DNA of 64,000 nucleotides from Bacteroidales bacterium. GTDB lineage: Bacteria > Bacteroidota > Bacteroidia > Bacteroidales > UBA932. The position numbers were made by a program, and so were the translations under genes. The stretch's first letter is position 1, and each line of letters starts with the position of its first letter. Shown here one piece after another: positions 1 to 8,429 of this stretch. The stretch is taken from NCBI GenBank assembly GCA_017509755.1, contig JAFWOY010000011.1:1-64000 (forward strand), read 5' to 3'. The notes below the pieces were generated by a model. It was not told where the DNA came from. It saw only the letters and a list, made by a program, of their open reading frames with translations, and ran no database searches.

Positions 1-1215
1 CTGGCTTCTTGCGAATTGACCGTTCGCGGCCAGGCACCTATCTTCGAATTGTCGAGCACGGGTGTAACGGTAGATCCGGATGTAACCACGGCCACGTTCT
101 CGATCCGCAGCAGTTCGACCGGAACTTGGAGCCTGACCGCAAACAAAGATAATGTCAGTTTCAATCCGGCTTCCGGCACGGGCAACCGAAACGTCACGGT
201 GACCTTCCCGACCAACAGTACCAGCAGCGTAGAGACCTACATCGTGACAGCCTCGATTGGAACCACATCCAAGACGTTCACGATAAGGCAGAATCCGGCG
301 ACTTTCACACTTTCATCGAACGCAGTGACGTTGACCACGCCTGATGCGACCAGCACGACCTTCGACATCAATACGACCAGTCCTAATACCTGGACGGTCT
401 GGACTGAAGATGAGGGGGTAACGCTCTCACAAGTTCCCATCACCCGGGCTATAACGGCATCTGTCCAAGGTACCGGCAAGGCAAGGATTACCGTAAACGT
501 CCCTGCGAACCTCGATGGTAATACCTACACGATCTATGCGGAATGTGAGGGTTTTGACAGGCAGGAGTTCACGATTACGCAGCCAGCACTGGTATTTGAT
601 TTGTCCCCCAGTAGTGTGACCGTGAAAGCCTCTAAGACAACAACGTCTTTCACCGTTTCGACCAACAGTAGTTCGGATTGGACAATCACTTCCGAGAACG
701 TTACTTCGGCCACAAGAAGTGGCTCTGACGTTAATGTCGTCTTCCCGGCAAACAATACGAGCAGCGCTATAACCCGGACGGTTACTATAATAATAGGGAG
801 CGCTAGTCGAACATTCACTATTAGACATCTGAGTAGTCACACCTTAAACGTTAACACAAATACTACTACTTTCACAAACGATAGTTATTCAGGTAACGGA
901 GTGAGTATCAAGTTTACCGGAACGAACTCGAGTACTACTAATTATATCCAACTTGATAGGACAGGAAGTTACGTAGAGGTTTCGACAGATAATAAAGTTA
1001 TAGAAAAATTAACAATCACGTGGTCGACGAACTTTGCCGATACGACATCTGATCCAGACGATAACGGAACGGTTAATAATGGTACTACTACTACTACGTG
1101 GACTGCTAAAGATAATGCAACACCTAAGACAGTTAAATTGAACTTTACTAGAACTTCTGGTAAGAATAAAAGCCGAATCCATATTAGCAAAATAGCTATC
1201 GAATATCAGGAATAA
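1..1215 (+). CDS. BACON-repeat surface lipoprotein (5' end outside window)
   Basis: The reading frame is open from base 1, so the gene starts upstream. The first codons read L-A-S-C-E, a lipobox with the lipidated Cys at 10-12; the TTG at 16 is therefore inside the gene and not its start. Three BACON-like immunoglobulin-fold repeats follow (about nt 43-295, 301-585, 592-835), each opening with F-x-L-S and closing with an F-T-I-R/T motif. The last 125 residues (nt 840-1212) are a Thr/Asn-rich beta-type domain I cannot name. BACON domains are known from Bacteroidota surface glycan-binding and mucin-associated proteins; binding of glycan here is inferred. Base composition falls clearly in the C-terminal third, suggesting a separately acquired tail. 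Confidence 0.8.
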   Translation: MASCELTVRGQAPIFELSSTGVTVDPDVTTATFSIRSSSTGTWSLTANKDNVSFNPASGTGNRNVTVTFPTNSTSSVETYIVTASIGTTSKTFTIRQNPATFTLSSNAVTLTTPDATSTTFDINTTSPNTWTVWTEDEGVTLSQVPITRAITASVQGTGKARITVNVPANLDGNTYTIYAECEGFDRQEFTITQPALVFDLSPSSVTVKASKTTTSFTVSTNSSSDWTITSENVTSATRSGSDVNVVFPANNTSSAITRTVTIIIGSASRTFTIRHLSSHTLNVNTNTTTFTNDSYSGNGVSIKFTGTNSSTTNYIQLDRTGSYVEVSTDNKVIEKLTITWSTNFADTTSDPDDNGTVNNGTTTTTWTAKDNATPKTVKLNFTRTSGKNKSRIHISKIAIEYQE

Positions 1216-1241
1216 CGGGGTATTCCTAGACCCATTTCCAG

Positions 1242-1274
1242 AAAAGGGTGCTGCCATGCAACAGCACCCTTTTT
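1242..1274 (+). terminator. Rho-independent terminator of the BACON gene
   Basis: A perfect stem of about 12 bp (1242-1253 with 1262-1273) around an 8-nt loop ends in a run of five T, 27 nt after the stop codon of the BACON lipoprotein gene. Confidence 0.85.
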
Positions 1275-1559
1275 GAAATTCAGAATCATTGCTGTCCACT
1301 AATAGTTGTGGACGATAGTTATAAAGGTAAGGCTCCGATAAAGTACGTGGTAACATTTACTAACCTTAAGTTTAGGTTAGTAACCCCTTACTGGTCGTTA
1401 GTAATTGATCAGTGATTGCCAGTGGCTGCCTCCTTATGCTAGTTGGCTGGGTGTTAAATTGCTGATGTTCAGACAATAACATAAGTTCGCCCCGATCTTC
1501 CAAACCGGGGCGAGATTGCGTAAAGCCTTGATATACAGACTCTATACCTCCAGCGCTTG
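1275..1559. other. Intergenic region between convergent genes, with inverted repeats
   Basis: No gene is visible. Three inverted repeats stand out: GTCCAC/GTGGAC at 1294-1313, a perfect 10-bp repeat with arms 1357-1366 and 1374-1383 (7-nt spacer), and an 8-bp GC-rich stem with arms 1487-1494 and 1506-1513. The last lies 47 nt past the stop of the final capsule gene on the minus strand and probably helps to end that transcript, although no strong U-tract follows it. Confidence 0.5.
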
Positions 1560-2570
1560 TTACGACTTCACTAGATTCCCCCGCACAAGCCCCCAGATCG
1601 TAGCGAAAGTCTCGCGGGGGGCATAACGGAGAGAGAAAGGGAGCCGGCGGAGGAAGCGGCGGAAGGTATTCAGCTTGCGGCGGCGGTCGCCTGCCGCGAG
1701 TTCTTCGGGACGGGCGGTGGCGAAGTGGCCGAAGTTGCCACCTTCCAGGACGATTTGGAGCAACGGGGCGGGGGAGACGTGCTGGCCGGCGAACACCGGG
1801 TCGGGCACGTCTAGTACTTCTGCCAAGAAAGAGAACAGCAAACGGTTCCATCGTAGCGTGCCGGTGCGCCGGAATACCTCGCGCAGTCGAACAGGATCGA
1901 AAGACCCTGCGAGGCCCCGGCAAACCATGGCCATATCGCAGAGTTGCCGCATTCCTACGCCGGGGCCGATGGCATGCTTGAGGATGTGCGCGGAAAGCAT
2001 CAGCAGCGTCGCTTCGGGCGTTCCGATTTCGGGCAGATTCCGGGATGCGCAGTGGAGGTCGAAATAGCGGTCGTGCAGATCGATATCAATACTGTTGCTG
2101 CGTCCGTGCAGGCTTCCGTCTGATGCGCGCGAGGCGTCTTCCAGCATGGGAAGCACCTGCGGCAATTCCTGCTTCGGCAGGTAGAGGTCAATGTCGCCCA
2201 AGGCCCGGAACTCCGGATGTGGATAGAAACGTGCTACAGAGATCCCTTTCATTACGACCGGTGAAAGTCCCGCCTCCCGGAATCGTTCAGTAATCGCAGT
2301 GGTTTCTGTGGCGATTCGATAGTGCTGCCGGACGGCACGGAGTGCATCGGAGAACAATGTGGCTATGACCGGGTCAGGCAATTTGATGTCGGAAGGCAAT
2401 AGGAGAACTGCCTGGTAGATTTGTCCCAGCACGGTCTGCCTGCGTGCCTCAGTGACAACATCTGCCCACTGCGCAGCGGTTGCTTGCCGTGCCAGGCCTT
2501 GCTCATCAGCAGTAAGCGGCCTCTCATAGAGGCCGCTTCGTACCAAGGCTAGGAACAGGTCGGCTGTCAT
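1560..2570 (-). CDS. NTP_transf_5-type nucleotidyltransferase-fold protein, last gene of capsule locus
   Basis: 336 residues. A core M-K-G-I-S (107-111) followed by Y-P-H-P and R-A-L-G-D-I-D-L-Y (122-130) matches the nucleotidyltransferase-fold family often found in Bacteroidota polysaccharide loci; Asp126 and Asp128 would be the metal-binding pair. The substrate of the family is not established; a role in modifying or activating a glycan precursor is inferred from position. The start codon overlaps the stop of the upstream HAD gene by one base (TGATG), so the two are probably translationally coupled. No membrane segment or signal peptide is visible. It is the 3'-terminal gene of the long minus-strand locus. 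Confidence 0.75.
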   Translation of the reverse strand: MTADLFLALVRSGLYERPLTADEQGLARQATAAQWADVVTEARRQTVLGQIYQAVLLLPSDIKLPDPVIATLFSDALRAVRQHYRIATETTAITERFREAGLSPVVMKGISVARFYPHPEFRALGDIDLYLPKQELPQVLPMLEDASRASDGSLHGRSNSIDIDLHDRYFDLHCASRNLPEIGTPEATLLMLSAHILKHAIGPGVGMRQLCDMAMVCRGLAGSFDPVRLREVFRRTGTLRWNRLLFSFLAEVLDVPDPVFAGQHVSPAPLLQIVLEGGNFGHFATARPEELAAGDRRRKLNTFRRFLRRLPFSLRYAPRETFATIWGLVRGNLVKS

Positions 2571-2965
2571 CAGCGCCGTCTGCGGAACAAGCCGCGGGAT
2601 TTCTTGTGCTTTTCTTCCCGGATGCCGGTCACGATCTCATGGATAGCGCCCCAGTCCGGTAATCCGCCGATATTCCGGTCGTCAATATACACATCGGCCA
2701 CCACCTTGCAGGAGCGGCCTGCCTGCTGCTTGAAGAGGGCGCCCGGCGGGTAATTGCTGTTGATGGCATAGAATTCCAAGCCGCGCTGGCGGCAGAACTC
2801 CAATGCCTCGTCGAGTAACTCCCCGTCCCGCGAAGTCCATAAGATTAACTTGTGACCCTCCGCCACGAACGTGCGGAGGGTCTCGATCGCAAAGGGAATC
2901 TCTTTGCCGATTTTGGGATACTTGTGCTCGACGATCGTTCCGTCGAAATCGACAGCGATGGTCAT
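2570..2965 (-). CDS. Small HAD-superfamily hydrolase
   Basis: 131 residues with the HAD signature in order: motif I D-F-D-G-T (6-10, nucleophile Asp6 and Asp8), motif II-like W-T-S-R-D-G near 43-48, and motif IV Y-I-D-D-R-N-I-G near 93-100. There is no cap domain, which is usual for this short soluble group known from Bacteroides. A phosphatase acting on a sugar phosphate or on a product of the neighbouring kinase is possible but not shown by the sequence. It sits 3 nt after wzc and overlaps the nucleotidyltransferase gene by one base. The C-terminus is very basic (ends in R-G-L-F-R-R-R-R). Confidence 0.8.
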   Translation of the reverse strand: MTIAVDFDGTIVEHKYPKIGKEIPFAIETLRTFVAEGHKLILWTSRDGELLDEALEFCRQRGLEFYAINSNYPPGALFKQQAGRSCKVVADVYIDDRNIGGLPDWGAIHEIVTGIREEKHKKSRGLFRRRR

Positions 2966-2968
2966 GCC

Positions 2969-5344
2969 TTAACTTTTCTTTTCCCGACGCCGGCCTTTCT
3001 TCTCTTCGCCGTAGCCATAACCGTACCCATAACCGTAGCCATAACCGTACCCATAGCCGTAACCGTAACCATACGTGCCACGGTATTGGGTTGCATTGAG
3101 GACAATGCACGGGTTGGTCAGTTTTTTCTGGGTATAGAAGTCATCGAGAGCGGGGAGGTTGCGCCGGTCAATCTGGCCACTTCGGATGACGAAGACCGTC
3201 ATGTCCACAAGTCGCTGGATGACAAGCGTGTCCGCTACAGCGTTGACTGGAACACCGTCCAGAAGGATATAATCGTATTGCTTCCGCAGCGTCTCAATCA
3301 GCGAATCGAAACGCTTACGCCCCAGAAGCGCGGCCGGGTTCGGTGGAATATGGCCTGCAGGGATGAAATCAACGCCGTCCAGCGCGTTTTCGTGCAGGAT
3401 GTCATTCAGGGCGATGGATTCGTCGTTCAGATAATTGGACAAACCGATGGTGTTGTGTTTTAAGCCAAAGTGGCTCGAAATCGTGCGCTTGCGCAAGTCG
3501 GTGTCAAGCAGGATGACTTTTTTTCCGGCATCGGCCAGACAGTTGGCGGTATTGAGGCACACGAAAGTCTTACCGGCCGAAGTGCTGAAAGAAGTGGTGG
3601 CCAGCACAGTGCTATTGCTGCCTTCCGGCTTCATAAAATCAAGGTTGGTGGTCATCATCCGCATCGACTCCGTGAACGAACGGCTGAAGGAGTGACTGTA
3701 GGCCGTCTGTTTCGGGTCTGGCTTCTCGCCTTTCTTGGGCTTCTTCATCTTGGCTTTAGGCAGTTCTGCCAGGAACGGCGTCTGCACGCCTTCATCAACC
3801 AGGTCTTTGCGTGTTCGGATCTTGTTGTCGAGGAAGATAATAGTAAAGAGAATAATGGCAGGGATAAGGAGTCCGACCAGCAATCCGATGAGCAACATTC
3901 GGTTACGGTTCGGATTGATGGGATAGGGGGTACCCGCCGCATTGTCAATCATTCGGGCGTTGTTGTCCACCATCGTCTGCGTTAAGGCATTTTCTTCCCG
4001 CTTGTTGAGCAGGTAGATGTAGAGGCTCTCCTTGATCTTCTGCTGACGCTCAATCGACAGGAGTTGCCGGGCCTTGGCCGGCATCGTGGTGAACTTGCGG
4101 AGCGACTCGTGCTCTTGGTCGGAAAGGTCGTTGCGCTGGACTTCCAAAGTAGTGATCAGGTTGTTGATCGAGCCCAAGATGCTTTGGCGCAGGGGCAACA
4201 GCGTAGCTTCAGTCTGCTTGACAGCCGGGCTCTCTTCACTGGAGGCCTTGAGCAGGCGCTCCCGTTGGACCAGCAGGGCATTATATTGCGTGATCTCGTT
4301 TTCAATCTTGGCATCTTCCAACCCCGTGTTGACAGGGATGGTCTCATAAGATTCAAACGAGGCAGTGATGTAGTCGCGCAGGAACTCGGCCAGCTTAAGC
4401 TGGGTCTCGGTCTTGACGATCTGGGCGCTGTACTGTTTACTCTCGTTGAGGTATTGGTTCGATGCGGTATTGGCGTCTGTGATCCGTTCCGTCGCTTTGA
4501 ATTGCGCTATCTCGTCTTCCACGCCACCCAACTCCTGTTGGATGAGCATCAGGCGTTCGTTGATGAAGAGGGCCGTGTTGACCGCCACGCGGTTCTTTTC
4601 GCGGACAGCGTCTTCATTGTATTTCTCAATCAGCGTATTGATGATGTCACAACCGCGCTGGGCTGAATAGTCCTGCAGGGAAACCCGCAGGATGGTACCT
4701 TCGCTCTGGTTGACGGACAGGCGCGAGAGGAAATACGATACGGCGTTCCAAATGGGCTGTTTGGTGATGGTGACTGGCCTGCCGGCTGCCTCGCCGTGGT
4801 AATAGCGCGTGGGCGTGAAATAAACGCGCGCATTTCCAACAGCAATCGTGTCGCCCAGAGCGATTCGGGCACTCCGGCCGTCAGGCAGTTCGACCTTGAC
4901 GGTGGAAGGGTCGAGTGTTGTAACGGTGAGCCGCAGATAATCGGGCGTGCCTTCGTCTGGCAGAATCGTCATCTTGACGGGCGTCATGTGATACAACTCT
5001 ACGTTTCGAAGTTTGATAGGCAATGTGTAGCTGATATCGGCGTTGAGGGCTTTGACGGTTTGGGTCATCAGTTCCTTGGAACGGAGCTGCAGGATCTCAT
5101 TGGTCATGTTTACCCGATTAATCATACCACTATAAGTGCTCATACTCACCGACATGCGGGTGTTGCTCGGATCCTTGATGATGATCGTGGCATCGGCCCG
5201 GTAGGTAAAGGGCGTTTTGGCATACTGCCAGTAGGCGTATCCGACGCACAGGATGACACACAGGACGAACCAGTACCAGTGCCCCAGCATATAGAGGAAC
5301 AGGTCAACCAGGTTGATGCGGCTGTTGTTGTTGGTTTCTTGCAT
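2969..5344 (-). CDS. wzc: Wzc-type capsule co-polymerase and tyrosine autokinase
   Basis: 791 residues of the polysaccharide co-polymerase/BY-kinase family, an inner-membrane protein controlling chain length and export through Wza. TM1 lies at about 22-40, a long periplasmic Wzz/coiled-coil part follows, TM2 is at about 485-508, then the cytoplasmic kinase: Walker A ending S-A-G-K-T (about 583-592), Walker A' V-I-L-L-D-T-D-L-R-K (about 608-617), Walker B I-L-L-D-G-V-P (about 690). The C-terminal tyrosine cluster, the autophosphorylation site in this family, is here eleven perfect Tyr-Gly dipeptides (758-779) followed by a basic tail. The upstream wza gene ends 5 nt before the start. Function is well supported; the pure YG tail is unusual. 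Confidence 0.93.
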   Translation of the reverse strand: MQETNNNSRINLVDLFLYMLGHWYWFVLCVILCVGYAYWQYAKTPFTYRADATIIIKDPSNTRMSVSMSTYSGMINRVNMTNEILQLRSKELMTQTVKALNADISYTLPIKLRNVELYHMTPVKMTILPDEGTPDYLRLTVTTLDPSTVKVELPDGRSARIALGDTIAVGNARVYFTPTRYYHGEAAGRPVTITKQPIWNAVSYFLSRLSVNQSEGTILRVSLQDYSAQRGCDIINTLIEKYNEDAVREKNRVAVNTALFINERLMLIQQELGGVEDEIAQFKATERITDANTASNQYLNESKQYSAQIVKTETQLKLAEFLRDYITASFESYETIPVNTGLEDAKIENEITQYNALLVQRERLLKASSEESPAVKQTEATLLPLRQSILGSINNLITTLEVQRNDLSDQEHESLRKFTTMPAKARQLLSIERQQKIKESLYIYLLNKREENALTQTMVDNNARMIDNAAGTPYPINPNRNRMLLIGLLVGLLIPAIILFTIIFLDNKIRTRKDLVDEGVQTPFLAELPKAKMKKPKKGEKPDPKQTAYSHSFSRSFTESMRMMTTNLDFMKPEGSNSTVLATTSFSTSAGKTFVCLNTANCLADAGKKVILLDTDLRKRTISSHFGLKHNTIGLSNYLNDESIALNDILHENALDGVDFIPAGHIPPNPAALLGRKRFDSLIETLRKQYDYILLDGVPVNAVADTLVIQRLVDMTVFVIRSGQIDRRNLPALDDFYTQKKLTNPCIVLNATQYRGTYGYGYGYGYGYGYGYGYGYGYGEEKKGRRREKKS
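3008..3073 (-). repeat. Hexanucleotide tandem repeat encoding (Tyr-Gly)x11
   Basis: 66 nt near the 3' end of wzc alternate Tyr and Gly codons eleven times, with TAC/TAT and GGC/GGT/GGG wobble so that the DNA itself is only an imperfect 6- and 12-nt repeat. Loss or gain of units of 6 nt would change the number of phosphorylatable tyrosines without a frameshift. Confidence 0.95.
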
Positions 5345-5349
5345 AGTGG

Positions 5350-6129
5350 CTATTTAGTTAAGGCCAGATAGGATAGGATCAGGCTGGCGAAGGAACTGAT
5401 GATGCCGATGGTGGAAATGAAGTTTCTGGCGCCGGAGCTCATTCGAGAGCCCTTGTGCTTGAGGTAGATGATATCGTTCTGCTGTAGATAAAAGACAGGC
5501 GAATCAAAGAGGTCCTTCTTTTGGAGATTGACCGAATAGGCTCGACGGATGCCGTTTTCGGTGCGGATGACGGCGACATCTTGGATATTCATGTTTTCAC
5601 CGTTTGTTCCGCCGAAACGGGCGATGGCCTGCAGCAAGTTGAGGCTTTTCCCCTCAATGGGAAAAATCATTGCGTTCCGCTCACCGATGACCGTGATGGT
5701 AAAATTATCAAGCGATGCGTTGACCACAGGCTGGCGAATGTAACCCCGGCTAATAATCTCTTGGGAGATCTTATCTTCCAATTCCTTGAGCGTCAAGCCC
5801 AGGACATGGATTTTGCCCAATACCGGGAACTCGATATCTCCATTCTGGTCCACCGTATAGGTAAGGACAGGCTGCTTGGTTTGGTTGCTGGCCAAGTCCG
5901 TCAGTGTGAGGAGCGTATTGAACGGGGCGGAAAGCTCGGCGTTTTCGCTGATCACCTGGATGCTGAGCCGGTCTTCGATTTGGATGGTCAGTTCCGGCGC
6001 AGGTCTGGCGGGATAATCTTTATTGTACTCCATGTCAAGCAGATAGCCTAGCGTACGCGGCGTAGTACAACCGACGGCTGCCAGCAGCAGGACAAAGACC
6101 AGGAACAAGGACAGATTATGGTTTTTCAT
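5350..6129 (-). CDS. wza: Polysaccharide export outer membrane lipoprotein, Wza-like
   Basis: 259 residues from the ATG at 6129. This start is chosen because it gives a clean signal peptide (M-K-N-H then a hydrophobic run) with lipobox A-V-G-C at residues 18-21; an ATG 21 nt further upstream only adds a polar extension. The mature part has the polysaccharide export (Poly_export) domain around I-Q-I-E-D-R-L-S-I-Q-V followed by SLBB-like segments, and a hydrophobic C-terminal helix that would span the outer membrane as in Wza. Wza forms the capsule export channel and docks on Wzc, the next gene. Its start overlaps the 3' end of the upstream GT4 gene by 14 nt. Confidence 0.9.
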   Translation of the reverse strand: MKNHNLSLFLVFVLLLAAVGCTTPRTLGYLLDMEYNKDYPARPAPELTIQIEDRLSIQVISENAELSAPFNTLLTLTDLASNQTKQPVLTYTVDQNGDIEFPVLGKIHVLGLTLKELEDKISQEIISRGYIRQPVVNASLDNFTITVIGERNAMIFPIEGKSLNLLQAIARFGGTNGENMNIQDVAVIRTENGIRRAYSVNLQKKDLFDSPVFYLQQNDIIYLKHKGSRMSSGARNFISTIGIISSFASLILSYLALTK

Positions 6130-7219
6130 ACAACTGCAGTATTTTGTCAATCATTTGTGGACGGGTAAACCGTTTTAAAAAGCGAAGATACGCACTTTCT
6201 CCGAATTTATCACAATTTGCGATAACTTCTTGAATGGCGGCCGCATATTCCTGCGGATTTCCCGGCGTGACGTTCCGTCCGGAGACCCCGTCTTCATTGA
6301 CCCAGGAAACGCCGGATCCGGGAATCCGGGTGGCTACCACGGGCTTGTGGCAACTCATCGCCTCGATCTGTACGATGCCGAAGGCTTCGGTCTTCATCGT
6401 GCTGGTGAGCACAAAACAGTCGCAGGCACCGAACCAGGCCGCCAGGTCGTTATCGGGTATGTATCCTTCCAGTGTTACCCGGTCCTGCAGTCCGTTCTCA
6501 CGAATCTGAGCCAACAATGCATCGTGTAGCGGGCCTGTGCCTCCAATGACCAGATGATAGTCTTCCGGGAGCAAGTCCATGGCATCGACCAGGTGGCTAA
6601 ACCCTTTATAAGGAACCAGCCGTCCAATGCTCAGAACCAGTTTTTTGCCTGCGAACCGGCAGCGAAGTGCCGCTACTCTTTCCGGCTCGGGTTGCAGGGA
6701 GTCAATGCCGATGGGTACGGCCGTGCATTTGTCTTGCACACGGGTCAGATACGGTGATTCGCGTACGTAAACGGGCGTGGTTCCTACAATCTTTTCGGCA
6801 CGTCGGATCAGCCAGTGCTGGAGGGGGCGATAGAAGAACAGGAAGAAACGCTGTGAGAGAATATCACTATGCCAGTGCAGGAACACACGTCCCTTGTAAC
6901 CACTTAGCCGAAGCGCTAATGCAGCCATCGGGTCGGGATGATGGATGTGGATGATATCATATTCGGCGTGGTGTTTCCGCAGCCAGCCAATCATCTTGGG
7001 GGCGAGCATGGTTGCCGCCATTTTCCTCCAGGTCGGTACGACAAAGATACGGCCGTTGTCATTCAGCTGGATCACCTGTAAGTCCTTTGCTCTGTTGAAG
7101 CTCGCGCAAAGCATGTCGCAGGGAATGCCCCGGGTAGAAATACCTTCCGTCAGGCTTTCTTCCACCTTTTCTACGCCGCCTCGGATGGGGTAGAACTTAC
7201 CGAGTTGCAAGATCTTCAT
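6116..7219 (-). CDS. GT4-family glycosyltransferase
   Basis: 367 residues of the GT-B fold, family GT4. The N-terminus K-I-L-Q-L-G-K-F-Y-P-I-R-G-G-V-E has the Gly-rich acceptor-side loop, and the C-terminal half carries S-I-G-R-L-V-P-Y-K-G and the donor-binding E-A-F-G-I-V-Q-I-E-A-M-S motif (E-x7-E). These enzymes transfer a sugar from a nucleotide sugar with retention; the sugar cannot be read from the sequence. The 5' end overlaps the upstream GT4 gene by 23 nt and the 3' end overlaps wza by 14 nt. Probably a cytoplasmic or membrane-associated step in building the capsule repeat unit. Confidence 0.88.
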   Translation of the reverse strand: MKILQLGKFYPIRGGVEKVEESLTEGISTRGIPCDMLCASFNRAKDLQVIQLNDNGRIFVVPTWRKMAATMLAPKMIGWLRKHHAEYDIIHIHHPDPMAALALRLSGYKGRVFLHWHSDILSQRFFLFFYRPLQHWLIRRAEKIVGTTPVYVRESPYLTRVQDKCTAVPIGIDSLQPEPERVAALRCRFAGKKLVLSIGRLVPYKGFSHLVDAMDLLPEDYHLVIGGTGPLHDALLAQIRENGLQDRVTLEGYIPDNDLAAWFGACDCFVLTSTMKTEAFGIVQIEAMSCHKPVVATRIPGSGVSWVNEDGVSGRNVTPGNPQEYAAAIQEVIANCDKFGESAYLRFLKRFTRPQMIDKILQLYEKP

Positions 7220-8426
7220 AGAGTTGGATATAGTCGTTGAAGCGGGCTTCTTTTGCGAAATGCTTCATGGCATGTTCCCGACAATTCTTCTGCCAGAATT
7301 CTTTTCCTTTTTCTCTAATCTGCTGAAGACATTGTTTGATGGCCCTTTTGTCACCCTGGTTGACGACGAAGCCGACTTGAGGTACGACCGATTCAATACT
7401 TCCGCCTGTCCGATAAGTGATGACAGGCGTGCCGCAGGCAATCGCTTCGAGATTGACTGTCGGATAATTATCTTGCCAGGTTGGATTAACAAAAGCTGTT
7501 GCTTCCGTGTACAATGCTGCCAAAGCCTTTGCGTTGGTAGTACGGTCAATGTGGAGAATGTTATTTGGCAAAGAGTCCTTCTGTGTGTGCGTCATTCGCC
7601 CCACCAGGACCAGTTGCTCGTCCAATTCCAAAAGGGCGGCCAATGCAATCAGATCGGCCAGTCCCTTTTCAGGTAGCCAGATTGAAGCGACGGCCAGGTA
7701 ATACACTGGTTGATGGATTCCATACAAAGACCGCACATTTGAGTTGGTCTGTGGAAAGAACGTTGTCAGGTTGATTCCATTGTGAATGACCCGGCAGGGT
7801 ACTTCCTTCAGGAAAGAGTTTGCCAATTCGTTCCGAATCCAGTCTGATACTGCGACAAGTGTAAGCGAAGGAATATGGGCAAATGCCTGTCGTTTTTGCT
7901 GCCAATTTCGAGATGATCGATCAAAACCATAACTGGCAGGAAAGGCTTTCTTTTGGGGGCAATGGTGACATCCTTTTTGCCACCGGTTACAGTCAATGGC
8001 TGAATAATAGTAACAATGACCCGTATAGAGCCAGCAGTCATGAGTTGTCCAGATCACTGGTTTTCCACGTTTGGCCAGAAAACGGCAAAGAAGGGGATAG
8101 TTCAAAAAATAGCCATGCACATTGTGGATATGAACAATGTCCGGATCAATCTCTTGAATCTTGCGGATCAGTTGTTTCGTTGCTCGGCGGGATCCCAGCC
8201 CGTGTGCATCGAAAAGACGCGTCAACAGCCAATGGAGACCCAGGTCCAGTTTGTTCCCAACGGGAATCAATTGCGAGGAATGAAGCGGTACGCCGTCTCG
8301 CCCCCGACCATAAGCAATATAACTCTGCCATCCGGCTGCCAAGGCCAGTTCGCCGAGCTCACGCATGATTTTGCCTGTTGAGGTGTTTTCCTTGACAACC
8401 GGATTGATTTGAAGTAGTTTCTTCAT
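7197..8426 (-). CDS. GT4-family glycosyltransferase with Cys-rich N-lobe
   Basis: 409 residues, GT-B fold. D-I-V-H-I-H-N-V-H-G-Y-F and T-T-H-D-C-W-L-Y-T-G-H-C in the N-lobe, followed by a C-x2-C-type pair (W-Q-K-G-C-H-H-C-P) are typical of a GT4 subgroup common in Bacteroidales capsule clusters. The C-lobe has L-P-E-K-G-L-A-D-L and the donor-site segment P-T-V-N-L-E-A-I-A-C-G-T-P-V. Substrate is unknown. It begins 3 nt after the acyltransferase stop and overlaps the next GT4 by 23 nt. The cysteines may bind zinc or form a structural pair, which is an inference. Confidence 0.86.
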   Translation of the reverse strand: MKKLLQINPVVKENTSTGKIMRELGELALAAGWQSYIAYGRGRDGVPLHSSQLIPVGNKLDLGLHWLLTRLFDAHGLGSRRATKQLIRKIQEIDPDIVHIHNVHGYFLNYPLLCRFLAKRGKPVIWTTHDCWLYTGHCYYYSAIDCNRWQKGCHHCPQKKAFPASYGFDRSSRNWQQKRQAFAHIPSLTLVAVSDWIRNELANSFLKEVPCRVIHNGINLTTFFPQTNSNVRSLYGIHQPVYYLAVASIWLPEKGLADLIALAALLELDEQLVLVGRMTHTQKDSLPNNILHIDRTTNAKALAALYTEATAFVNPTWQDNYPTVNLEAIACGTPVITYRTGGSIESVVPQVGFVVNQGDKRAIKQCLQQIREKGKEFWQKNCREHAMKHFAKEARFNDYIQLYEDLATR

Positions 8427-8429
8427 GGG

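Noticed and set aside
3001..3110. Repeat-encoding frames in other phases over the wzc 3' end
   Set aside because: Arg/Trp/Leu or His/Asn/Arg repeats in the other phases are shadows of the Tyr-Gly repeat.
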